NCBI GenBank assembly: GCA_035604635.1
Contig: DATNIC010000232.1
Location: 1-11,567 of the forward strand
Reading direction: 5' to 3'
Length of the DNA: 11,567 nt
DNA from: DATNIC01 sp035604635
GTDB lineage: Bacteria > Vulcanimicrobiota > Vulcanimicrobiia > Vulcanimicrobiales > Vulcanimicrobiaceae
This document shows positions 1 to 5,946 of this stretch, in pieces. The notes beneath the pieces are model-generated. The model worked only from the letters and a program-made list of their open reading frames with translations, was not told where the DNA came from and searched no databases. A program made the position numbers and the translations under genes. Position 1 is the stretch's first letter. Every line of letters starts with the position of its first letter.

Positions 1-1440
1 GCCGCCGTACTCGTGGTCCTGAATGTTGCGGATCACGCCGTAGCCGCCGTCGTTCATCACGATCAGAACGACGCGACTGCGTTCCTGCGCTAACGTCCCG
101 AGCTCCGCGATCGCGAGCGCGAGACCGCCGTCCCCGGTCAAAGCGAGGACCGCTTCATTCGAGACTTCGGCGCACGCGGCGCCGATCGCCATCGGTAAGC
201 CCTGCCCGATGCCGCCGCCCAGGGCGTGAATTCCCTGGCGCGCATGGGAAAACACGGGTAAGCGATTGCCCCAGGTGCTGTTCGAGATCGTGATGTCGCG
301 TACCCAGAGCGAGCGGGGTCCGAAGTTGTGTTCGACCGCTGCCAAGATATCGGCGAACGGCCCGAGGCCGCTGCGCAGCGTTTGTTCGGCCTCCATCCTC
401 GCAGCCCGCGCGTCACCTGCAAAGGCGCCGTCGATCTTCATCGCCCCTTCGAGGCGGTGCGCGAGCGCAGCCAACGTTCGTTCGGCATCACCGCACAAGA
501 AGTGATCGAACGAGAAAGAACGATTCCGAGCCAGCTCATCGACGTCGATGAGGACGCGAGGCCGCGGAAGCCGCAGTCCGTAGCGCAGTGTTTCATTGCC
601 ACGAAGTCGCGATCCGGCGACGACGATCGTATCGCACGAATCGAAGAACGTTTCGACCGCAGGTGATGCGCCGAACGATGCCAGCGACATCGGATCATCT
701 TCCGGAAGGATGCCGCGACCCGCAATGCTCGTCACCACGGCCCAACCCATGCGTGCGAAGCGCTGCGCCGATTCGCCGGCGTCGCGTGCTCCGGCGCCCA
801 GCCAGAGCACCGGACGTCGGGCGTCCCGCAACGACCGCGCTATCGCATCGACGGCAGCTTCGTGCGCGGCATGCGTGACGATCGAGGGTGCCGAGAGCGC
901 GAGCGAATCGGGAACCGGGACGAGTGCCTTTTGCAAGTCGATCGGGATCTCGACGCTCACGGGGCCCTGCGGCGGCGTCAATGCGACGCGGATCGCTTCC
1001 CTGACGGTCGCGGTCGCGGTTTCCGCGGTCCGCACGCGGTATGCTGTTTTCGAGATGGCGGAGAGCATCGCGAGTTGATCCGGCGTTTCATGGATGAAAC
1101 CGGCGTTGCGGTCGAGATAATCGCTGTCGATTTGACCGGTGAGATGAAGGAGCGGCGTCCCTGCGTTACGCGCCTCGATGATCGTGCCCGCCGCGTTCCC
1201 CGCGCCCGTTCCCGTGCTCGTCACGGCGACGCCGAGTCCGCCGGTAACGCGCGCATACGCGTCAGCCATGTTGCCTACGCCCGCCTCGCCGCGCGCCGCG
1301 ACGTACCGAATGTTGCCGCGGCCGACGAGCGCATCGATGATGGGCATATTGTGAATGCTGACGACCCCGAAAGCGCAGCCGATGCGGCAACCTTCCAGCA
1401 GTCGAACGATCGCTTCTCCGACGGTTATACGGTCAGACAC
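1..1440 (-). CDS. Thiamine pyrophosphate-dependent enzyme (acetolactate synthase / benzoylformate decarboxylase superfamily), C-terminus cut by window edge
   Basis: This enzyme probably uses thiamine diphosphate to cleave or form a C-C bond next to a 2-oxo group, as acetolactate synthase and benzoylformate decarboxylase do; the substrate is unknown. All 480 codons present are open. The N-terminal PYR domain has a Glu at residue 52 (RGEAGVGNMADAYAR), aligned with the family's proton-relay Glu, although the usual RHE is RGE here. The C-terminal PP domain has the Mg/TPP motif GDGG followed 25-28 residues later by NDGGYGV. The family usually has 540-600 residues, so roughly 60-100 are missing off the left edge. 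The GTG start at 1440 is supported by GGAGGA at 1451-1456. It overlaps the end of the preceding SDR gene by 8 nt (GTGTCTGA), so translation is probably coupled. It is the last visible gene of the minus-strand operon. The superfamily call is secure; the specific reaction is not. Confidence 0.9.
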   Translation of the reverse strand, partial: MSDRITVGEAIVRLLEGCRIGCAFGVVSIHNMPIIDALVGRGNIRYVAARGEAGVGNMADAYARVTGGLGVAVTSTGTGAGNAAGTIIEARNAGTPLLHLTGQIDSDYLDRNAGFIHETPDQLAMLSAISKTAYRVRTAETATATVREAIRVALTPPQGPVSVEIPIDLQKALVPVPDSLALSAPSIVTHAAHEAAVDAIARSLRDARRPVLWLGAGARDAGESAQRFARMGWAVVTSIAGRGILPEDDPMSLASFGASPAVETFFDSCDTIVVAGSRLRGNETLRYGLRLPRPRVLIDVDELARNRSFSFDHFLCGDAERTLAALAHRLEGAMKIDGAFAGDARAARMEAEQTLRSGLGPFADILAAVEHNFGPRSLWVRDITISNSTWGNRLPVFSHARQGIHALGGGIGQGLPMAIGAACAEVSNEAVLALTGDGGLALAIAELGTLAQERSRVVLIVMNDGGYGVIRNIQDHEYGG

Positions 1441-2218
1441 GGCGGCTGAGTCCTCCGGAAAGTTCCAGCATCGCGCCGGTCGTATACGAACTGGCCGGCG
1501 AGGCGAGAAATGCAATCGAACGCGCGACTTCCTCAGCCGTTCCGATGCGCCCGAGCGGGACCGCGCGATCGCGTGCAAGATTTTGCATGAACGTGGCGCG
1601 GTCGATGTCGCTGCCCCCCTCGCGTTCCGCTTGCCAGCGGCGTACCCATTGCCCCGACTCGATGACGCCGAGCAGGAGCGTGTTGACCCGGATTCCGGCC
1701 GGCGCCAACTCGAACGAGAGCGACTTCGCGAGATTGAGGACGCCGGCACGCGTCGCGGAAGTCGCGACGAGCCGCGTCTCCGGCTGTATGGCGAGGAGCG
1801 CGCTGACATAAACGATGCTCGCGTTGCGCGAGGAGCGCAGATCGGGCAGAAACGCGCGCGTGGGGTTGATGAAGCCGAAAAACTTCAAGTCGAGCTCTTC
1901 GCGCCACGCTGCCTCGTCGGTCGACTCGAAATTCGCCATCCGTGATTCGCCCGCGCTATGGACGAGGATGTCGACGCTCCCGAATCGTCCGACGACCCCG
2001 TCACGAAAACGGGCCACCGCCTCTTTGTCGCAGACGTCGGCAGCCATGCCGAAACAGCGCTCACCGAGCCGCTGCACCTGCGCCTCGACGCGTGCCGCGT
2101 TGCGCGAGCAGATCGCGACCGACGCGCCCTCCGCAAGCAGCAGTTCTGTCGTCGCCAGTCCGATCCCCGACGTCCCCCCGGTGACCACCGCGACGAGCCC
2201 GTTAAGGCCGAGATCCAT
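1433..2218 (-). CDS. SDR-family protein with degenerate catalytic tetrad
   Basis: This is a classical-size short-chain dehydrogenase/reductase fold of 261 residues. The cofactor motif TGGTSGIG is at residues 13-20, an acidic residue of the VD type at 61, and HSAG at 87-90 replaces NNAG. The C-terminus has the SDR-like GRIGTAEEVA and LSGGLSRRV segments. The catalytic tetrad is mostly lost. Asn is replaced by Lys112 (LDLKFFG), Ser139 is kept (VYVSALLA), the Tyr position is Thr153 and the Lys position is Arg157 (TSATRAG). The reading frame is intact, so this looks like a divergent subfamily rather than a decayed gene; I have the impression that similar sequences occur in other catabolic clusters, but cannot check. 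It may bind NAD(P) without ordinary carbonyl reduction, or use another mechanism. The ATG at 2218 lies inside the IclR gene (17-nt overlap), and the gene overlaps the following TPP gene by 8 nt. The two products may act on the same intermediate. Confidence 0.9.
   Translation of the reverse strand: MDLGLNGLVAVVTGGTSGIGLATTELLLAEGASVAICSRNAARVEAQVQRLGERCFGMAADVCDKEAVARFRDGVVGRFGSVDILVHSAGESRMANFESTDEAAWREELDLKFFGFINPTRAFLPDLRSSRNASIVYVSALLAIQPETRLVATSATRAGVLNLAKSLSFELAPAGIRVNTLLLGVIESGQWVRRWQAEREGGSDIDRATFMQNLARDRAVPLGRIGTAEEVARSIAFLASPASSYTTGAMLELSGGLSRRV
1451..1456 (-). promoter_or_regulatory. Ribosome binding site for the TPP enzyme gene
   Basis: GGAGGA on the minus strand lies 10 nt before the GTG at 1440, inside the end of the upstream SDR gene. 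It decides the choice of GTG 1440, since no nearby ATG exists in this frame. Confidence 0.6.
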
Positions 2219-2993
2219 TCTTGATCCCTTGATAGCCGAGTTGATTTGAGATCGCACGCGCGGCCGCGCACACTGCGTTGCGGATGGTGGAATCGAAGAC
2301 TTGGCGAGCGACGGCGCCTTCAGGGCCCGAGACGTTGACTGCAGCAACGACAACACCGGCAGCGCCAAAGATGGGCGCGGCAACGCTGGCGATCCCGGCC
2401 TCGAAGTTCGAATGGCTGAGCGCGTACCTTCGCGTCCGGTCTTGCGCCAGCTGCGCGGCAAGTTCGTCGTAGTTCGAGGCCGTGCGGGGGCTGAATCGCT
2501 GCATTTTTGCGCGGCCGTACAACCGCTTGACATCGGCTTGCGCCCGAAACGCCAAGAGCATCCGTCCCATCGTCGTCGCATAGGCCGGCAATCGCGAGCC
2601 GACCTTGATGTTGGTCCCAACCGGCTGAAGTGAGGGGAAACGCGCGACGTAGACGACTTCATTGCCGTCGAGGATCCCGATGTGCGCCGAGCACCCCGTC
2701 TCGTCGCGGAGTCGCTCCAGAATGGGACGCGCCAATTCGACGACGTCTTTGGAGGCGAGGAACGCATAGCCGAGCGCGAGCACGCGCGATCCGAGCCGGT
2801 AGCTCTTCGTCTCTTCGTCGCGTTCGAGATATCCGCGCGCCTGCAGCGTGTGGAGCAGACGGAATGCCGAAGAACGGGAGATGTTGATTTCGCGCGCGAT
2901 CTCACTCAAGCGCATCCGTTCGGTCCCTTGACCGAACCGCTCGAGGATCTGCAACCCTTGCTCGAGAGCCGGCGCGTTGTACTGCTGATTCAC
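2202..2993 (-). CDS. IclR-family transcriptional regulator
   Basis: This is a 263-residue IclR-type regulator, a normal family length. The N-terminal winged helix-turn-helix spans about residues 8-67: LEQGLQILERF, then LSEIAREINISRSSAFRLLHTL with the recognition helix near 39-50, then the wing RDEETKSYRLG. The C-terminal effector-binding domain (about 75-255) carries typical segments such as ETGCSAHIG, RLPAYATTMGRMLLAF and GIASVAAPIFG. IclR proteins commonly sense aromatic or small carboxylic acids and act as activators or repressors of catabolic operons. The GTG start at 2993 forms a 4-nt GTGA overlap with the hydrolase stop and puts the wHTH at the expected distance from the N-terminus. A longer version from 3035 would overlap the hydrolase by 46 nt. 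Lying mid-operon, the regulator is probably co-expressed with its targets and may regulate itself through the palindrome at 5891-5910 (inference). Confidence 0.93.
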   Translation of the reverse strand: MNQQYNAPALEQGLQILERFGQGTERMRLSEIAREINISRSSAFRLLHTLQARGYLERDEETKSYRLGSRVLALGYAFLASKDVVELARPILERLRDETGCSAHIGILDGNEVVYVARFPSLQPVGTNIKVGSRLPAYATTMGRMLLAFRAQADVKRLYGRAKMQRFSPRTASNYDELAAQLAQDRTRRYALSHSNFEAGIASVAAPIFGAAGVVVAAVNVSGPEGAVARQVFDSTIRNAVCAAARAISNQLGYQGIKNGSRP

Positions 2994-3811
2994 GACCGGC
3001 GTTTCGCAATCGAGCTGATGAACGGCAGGACGCATGCTTCGAGCTCGTCCGGCCGCTCGACGTAGACCGCGTGACCGGCCCCGTCGACGAGCGCGAACGC
3101 CGCTCCCGGAATGCTTTCCGCGACGCGCCGGTTCTGCTCGGGTGGAGTGACCGTGTCAACTGAACCGCAAGCGACGAGGGTCGGGACCCGGATGTTCGGC
3201 GTTATCGCGAGCAAGTCGCCGTTAGTCAACATGCGCATGGCGGCGAGATAACCCGATTCACGAATCGAGCTCATCGCGTCCCGAACGCGAGCGATGTGTT
3301 CCGGCAAAGCATGAGGCGAAACGATCGACGCGGCGCGCTTTTGGGCGAACTCCGCGATCCCCATGGCCTGCAAATCGCCGGCCCGCGTAGCAAAGAGACG
3401 CTCACGGTCGATGAACGAAAGGTGGCCGTAGCCGCACGCCACCGAGAGCAAGACCAGCGCGCTTAGGCGTTGCGGATGGCGTGCAGCAAACGTGCCGGCG
3501 ATGAGCGCACCGAGCGAGTGGCCGACAACGATCGGCCGCTCGATCGCGAGGGTATCGAGCAGATCGAGCAGCGCATCCGCGTACTCCGCCGTTTCTGGCT
3601 CGGAATGGGGCAGATCGTCGGAGTGCCCGTATCCGGGCGCGTCCCACGCGACGACACGATACGCGTTCGACCAGCGCGCGAGCTGCGTCTCCCAAGAAAA
3701 CGCGCGCGCCCCGATGCCGTGCAACAGGACGACCGGCTCGCCTGACCCCGCTTCGAAGTAGGCACGCTGGGCGTTCCTTGCGCGGACGATGCGTTCGCTT
3801 GCGTCGATCAA
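2990..3811 (-). CDS. Alpha/beta hydrolase
   Basis: This is an alpha/beta-hydrolase fold enzyme of 273 residues, probably cytoplasmic, with no signal peptide. The oxyanion-hole HG is at residues 31-32 (VVLLHGIG). The nucleophile elbow is GHSLG at 97-101 with Ser99. The acid is probably Asp219 (GSVDTVTP) and the base His247 (GAGHAVYVERP), so the triad is complete. The lid region is about residues 128-200. Such proteins include C-C bond hydrolases of ring-cleavage products, enol-lactone hydrolases and esterases; the sequence does not separate these. The start appears to be TTG at 3811, in a TTGA overlap with the stop of the SDR upstream; no ATG or GTG lies nearby in frame and this start leaves the first beta strand intact. 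It overlaps the IclR gene by 4 nt downstream. Expression probably depends on translational coupling, because no strong Shine-Dalgarno is visible. Confidence 0.93.
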   Translation of the reverse strand: MIDASERIVRARNAQRAYFEAGSGEPVVLLHGIGARAFSWETQLARWSNAYRVVAWDAPGYGHSDDLPHSEPETAEYADALLDLLDTLAIERPIVVGHSLGALIAGTFAARHPQRLSALVLLSVACGYGHLSFIDRERLFATRAGDLQAMGIAEFAQKRAASIVSPHALPEHIARVRDAMSSIRESGYLAAMRMLTNGDLLAITPNIRVPTLVACGSVDTVTPPEQNRRVAESIPGAAFALVDGAGHAVYVERPDELEACVLPFISSIAKRRS

Positions 3812-4566
3812 TGCAGGACGAAGCCGCCATTGACCGCGAGGAGCTGACCGGTGATGAAGCCCGCGCCCGGCGATAGGAGGAAGACGACCGCCCCGGTGAT
3901 GTCTTCGGGGACCTGGGCACGGCGGATGGCTCGGCCCTCGACGTAGAGATCGTGACGTTCTTTCGGGACGTATTCGGTCGCTTCGACGAGTGTGAGGCCG
4001 GGCGCGATCGCGTTGACCGCTATGCCGTCATTGCCCAGTTCGCGCGCTAGCGAGCGCGTCATCGCGATGACCGCCCCCTTGCTCCCGACATAGTGCAGGA
4101 GGTTAGTCGCGCCCCAAAGCGCGGTGTCCGATGCGATGTTGACGATCCGGCCGCGTCCCGACGCGCGCAACAGCGGCGCGAAAGCACGCGTCATCAGCCA
4201 CGTCCCGCGCACGTTGACGGCGAAGACGCGATCCCATGTCTCGACGTCGATCTCCTCGAACGTCTTTCCGCCGATCCCGGTCGCGATCGCCGCGCAGTTG
4301 ACCAATCCATGGACCGCTCCGTAGTCGCGCCGGATGGACTCGGCGACGCGCTCGACGCTCGCCGGTTCCGCGATGTCGACCGGGAAAAACCGAGCGTCTG
4401 CGCCGCGAGCGCGCAGCTGCTCGGCGGACTCTTCACCCTCCTGCGCAAGGACGTCGAGTAGGACGACGCGCGCGCCCGCTTCGGAGCAGGCTGCGGCGAA
4501 CGCGCGACCCAGACCGCGCGCCGCCCCCGTAACGACGATAACGTCCCGTGCAAACGGTCGCGTCAA
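3808..4566 (-). CDS. Short-chain dehydrogenase/reductase (SDR) with intact active site
   Basis: This is a 252-residue classical SDR oxidoreductase. The cofactor motif TGAARGLG is at residues 13-20. Asp38 at the end of beta-2 (VVLLD) suggests NAD rather than NADP. NCAA at 90-93 stands in for NNAG. The full tetrad is present: Asn118 (FAVNVRG), Ser146 (IASDT), Tyr159 and Lys163 (YVGSK). The C-terminus ends in the usual substrate-loop and ITGQLLAVNGG segment. In this operon, directly after the Rieske oxygenase, it could oxidise the dihydrodiol or alcohol that enzyme makes (inference). The start appears to be TTG at 4566, overlapping the Rieske stop as TTGA. The next gene starts in the same way at its own stop codon. 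It contrasts with the second SDR at 1433-2218, which lacks the Tyr and Lys. Confidence 0.94.
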   Translation of the reverse strand: MTRPFARDVIVVTGAARGLGRAFAAACSEAGARVVLLDVLAQEGEESAEQLRARGADARFFPVDIAEPASVERVAESIRRDYGAVHGLVNCAAIATGIGGKTFEEIDVETWDRVFAVNVRGTWLMTRAFAPLLRASGRGRIVNIASDTALWGATNLLHYVGSKGAVIAMTRSLARELGNDGIAVNAIAPGLTLVEATEYVPKERHDLYVEGRAIRRAQVPEDITGAVVFLLSPGAGFITGQLLAVNGGFVLH

Positions 4567-5621
4567 TGCAATACCGTGACGCGTTTACGCTTCGCCGGGA
4601 GGCGTTCGTGCTGCTCGATTTGCTCCTTCGCGCGCGCGCGCATGATCTTGCGCAACCGCGTGATGCCCAGATCGTGCTGGTAGAGCGTTTCGTGATCGCG
4701 CGCATCGGCGGGCAACGTCTCGGAGATGGCGCGATCCTGCTCGAGGACTTTCCAGTGGTGCGCCTCGAGCCTGTCACGATACAGAAAGCGCCATAGGTCG
4801 CGCTCCCAGCCGCTCACTTTGCGCAGCCGCCAGAAGAAGATCTGCGAGGAACGTTCATCGATCGGCGTGATGGTTCCGAGGATGCGGAATGGTCCGCCCG
4901 GTCCCGCGCCCTGAGGATAGGGAATATCCAGGCGTAGCCAATGGGCACCGGCTTCGAAGAATTCCACCCAGTCGAAGTTGACGCCCCGTTGTTTTGTACG
5001 CTCTAGGATAAACCCGCCGGCTTTCTCTTCGATGCGGAACACGTCGTCTTTCTGACCGTACGCGAGGGTGAACGAGTCGGCGTGCAAATACGATCCGTGC
5101 ATAGGATCGACGACGTTTTCGATCGCATAGCGATAGTTCGTTTTCCAGACCGCCGAGCAGACGAAGTGGCTCCATTCGGGATCGCCGAACTCCGCAGGCG
5201 GCTCGAGCGCGCTCGGCGGCTCGCCTTCGTGAAGCGCGAAGTAGGCGAAGACGACGCCGGCGATCTCGCGCGAGGGAAACGTGCGGACTCCATGACGGCC
5301 GACAAGGGGGCAGCCGGGCATCGCCGGGACGCTCACGATGGTCCCGTCGCCGTCGACTTGGACGCCGTGGTACCAACAGGTCAAGCGATCGTCGACGACC
5401 CTTCCGAGCGAGAGCCGTGCGCCGCGATGCGGGCAGCGGTCGGCCTGAACGTGGACCGTGCCTTTTGAGTCTCGCCAGAGGACCAAATCTTGGCCCAAGC
5501 GATGAACCGTGATCGGCGATGCGCTGACGGCCGTCGCCGGGATGAGGCCGTACCACAAGTCGAGCAGACCGCGTGAGAGGACGCGTTCGATCTCGTCGTT
5601 CTGCCGTGCGTTGGAGTTCAT
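4563..5621 (-). CDS. Rieske non-heme iron oxygenase, terminal oxygenase (alpha) subunit
   Basis: This is the terminal oxygenase component of a Rieske-type mono- or dioxygenase, which activates O2 to hydroxylate or dealkylate an aromatic or related substrate. It has 352 residues. The [2Fe-2S] ligands are Cys63 and His65 (CPHRG) and Cys82 and His85 (CWYH). The mononuclear iron site is in NVVDPMHGSYLH (169-180): bridging Asp172, then His175 and His180. The third ligand is probably Asp296 (LEQD). The length fits single-subunit three-component oxygenases of the vanillate-demethylase type better than the longer alpha subunits of alpha3-beta3 dioxygenases, and no beta subunit follows. It needs an electron-donating reductase, which is not in this window. 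The ATG at 5621 lies 6 nt after the stop of the small HTH gene, and the 3' end overlaps the SDR by 4 nt. The last 20 or so residues are strongly basic. The class is certain; the substrate is unknown. Confidence 0.95.
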   Translation of the reverse strand: MNSNARQNDEIERVLSRGLLDLWYGLIPATAVSASPITVHRLGQDLVLWRDSKGTVHVQADRCPHRGARLSLGRVVDDRLTCWYHGVQVDGDGTIVSVPAMPGCPLVGRHGVRTFPSREIAGVVFAYFALHEGEPPSALEPPAEFGDPEWSHFVCSAVWKTNYRYAIENVVDPMHGSYLHADSFTLAYGQKDDVFRIEEKAGGFILERTKQRGVNFDWVEFFEAGAHWLRLDIPYPQGAGPGGPFRILGTITPIDERSSQIFFWRLRKVSGWERDLWRFLYRDRLEAHHWKVLEQDRAISETLPADARDHETLYQHDLGITRLRKIMRARAKEQIEQHERLPAKRKRVTVLH

Positions 5622-5627
5622 GTCGAC

Positions 5628-5858
5628 CTACTTCCCGAGCTCGGCGAGGCGAGCCCGCAGCGACGCTTCGGTCCACGCACTCCCGTCGGGCGCGGGGAAT
5701 CCTCGCGCGTTCAGCCCGGCGACGAGCGCCGCGAGGCTGTGCTTTCCTTCGGCGAGGACTGCTTCAAGCGCGTCCGCGAACTCGGTCAACGCCGGCGGCC
5801 AGCTTGCGGGGCGGGTTTGATGGGGGCCGATGACTTCGGCCGCCGGGAGATGTTCCAT
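5628..5858 (-). CDS. Small recombinase-like helix-turn-helix domain protein
   Basis: This is a 76-residue protein with no signal peptide or membrane segment. The C-terminal half (about residues 25-75) reads like the DNA-binding end of a large serine recombinase: helices, then LVAGLNARGF, PAPDG, and a WTEASLRARLAELG helix. No catalytic recombinase domain is present, so it cannot recombine DNA. To my recollection, small proteins annotated as recombinase-like helix-turn-helix domain proteins are found beside Rieske oxygenases in catabolic clusters; their function is unknown, and a role as a DNA-binding or accessory protein is a guess. The ATG at 5858 is chosen because a longer version from TTG at 5918 would begin at the predicted -35 element, upstream of the likely transcription start. 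It is the first gene of the minus-strand operon, 6 nt before the Rieske gene. Confidence 0.75.
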   Translation of the reverse strand: MEHLPAAEVIGPHQTRPASWPPALTEFADALEAVLAEGKHSLAALVAGLNARGFPAPDGSAWTEASLRARLAELGK

Positions 5859-5890
5859 ATACAAAACACCATTCCACTGAATGACGCTTT

Positions 5891-5910
5891 TATAGCACGG
5901 TCGTGCTATA
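5891..5910. promoter_or_regulatory. 20-bp near-perfect palindrome, likely operator between divergent operons
   Basis: The sequence TATAGCACG-GT-CGTGCTATA has two 9-bp arms around a 2-bp centre and is symmetric throughout except at the centre. It lies in the 88-bp gap between the minus-strand operon (ATG 5858) and the bicupin gene (GTG 5947). Its left TATA is part of the -10 predicted for the minus strand and its right TATA part of the -10 for the plus strand, so one dimeric regulator could govern both. The IclR protein at 2202-2993 is the best candidate in the window; the small HTH protein is another. It is not followed by a T-run and sits upstream of both genes, so it is not a terminator. 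Confidence 0.7.
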
Positions 5911-5912
5911 CT
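5907..5912 (+). promoter_or_regulatory. Predicted -10 element for the bicupin operon
   Basis: TATACT lies about 35 nt before the GTG start, giving a leader of about 28 nt that contains the ribosome binding site. No good -35 is found at 16-18 nt spacing (the sequence there is ACGCTT or similar), so the promoter may need an activator. It overlaps the right end of the palindrome at 5891-5910. Confidence 0.4.
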
Positions 5913-5933
5913 GCGCAAGAACCCGCCGCGACG

Positions 5934-5939
5934 AAGGAG
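5934..5939 (+). promoter_or_regulatory. Ribosome binding site for the bicupin gene
   Basis: AAGGAG lies 7 nt before the GTG at 5947 and fixes that start. An ATG at 5940 is too close to it and opens only a short frame. Confidence 0.8.
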
Positions 5940-5946
5940 ATGCGCC

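Larger units (their letters stand above)
5889..5918 (-). promoter_or_regulatory. Predicted sigma70-like promoter for the minus-strand Rieske operon
   Basis: On the minus strand, TTGCGC (5918-5913) and TATAAA (5894-5889) are separated by 18 nt. The -10 is close to consensus and the -35 is weak. The predicted start of transcription near 5882 leaves a leader of about 24 nt before ATG 5858. The palindrome at 5891-5910 covers the spacer and part of the -10, so a bound regulator would control it. Predicted from sequence only. Confidence 0.5.

Noticed and set aside
596..1449. Plus-strand open frames of 160 and 195 residues opposite the TPP enzyme gene.
   Set aside because: Arg-rich composition without motifs, lying antisense to a gene with clear TPP-enzyme motifs.
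1433..2905. An open frame extending the degenerate SDR upstream to 490 residues.
   Set aside because: The added N-terminal part is arginine- and serine-rich frame-shadow sequence over the IclR gene; the SDR fold begins right at ATG 2218.
2202..3035. A 277-residue version of the IclR protein.
   Set aside because: It would overlap the hydrolase by 46 nt; GTG 2993 gives a GTGA overlap like the neighbouring junctions and a normal N-terminus.
5628..5918. A 96-residue version of the small HTH protein starting at TTG 5918.
   Set aside because: It would start upstream of the predicted promoter and translate through the palindrome; ATG 5858 is a better start.
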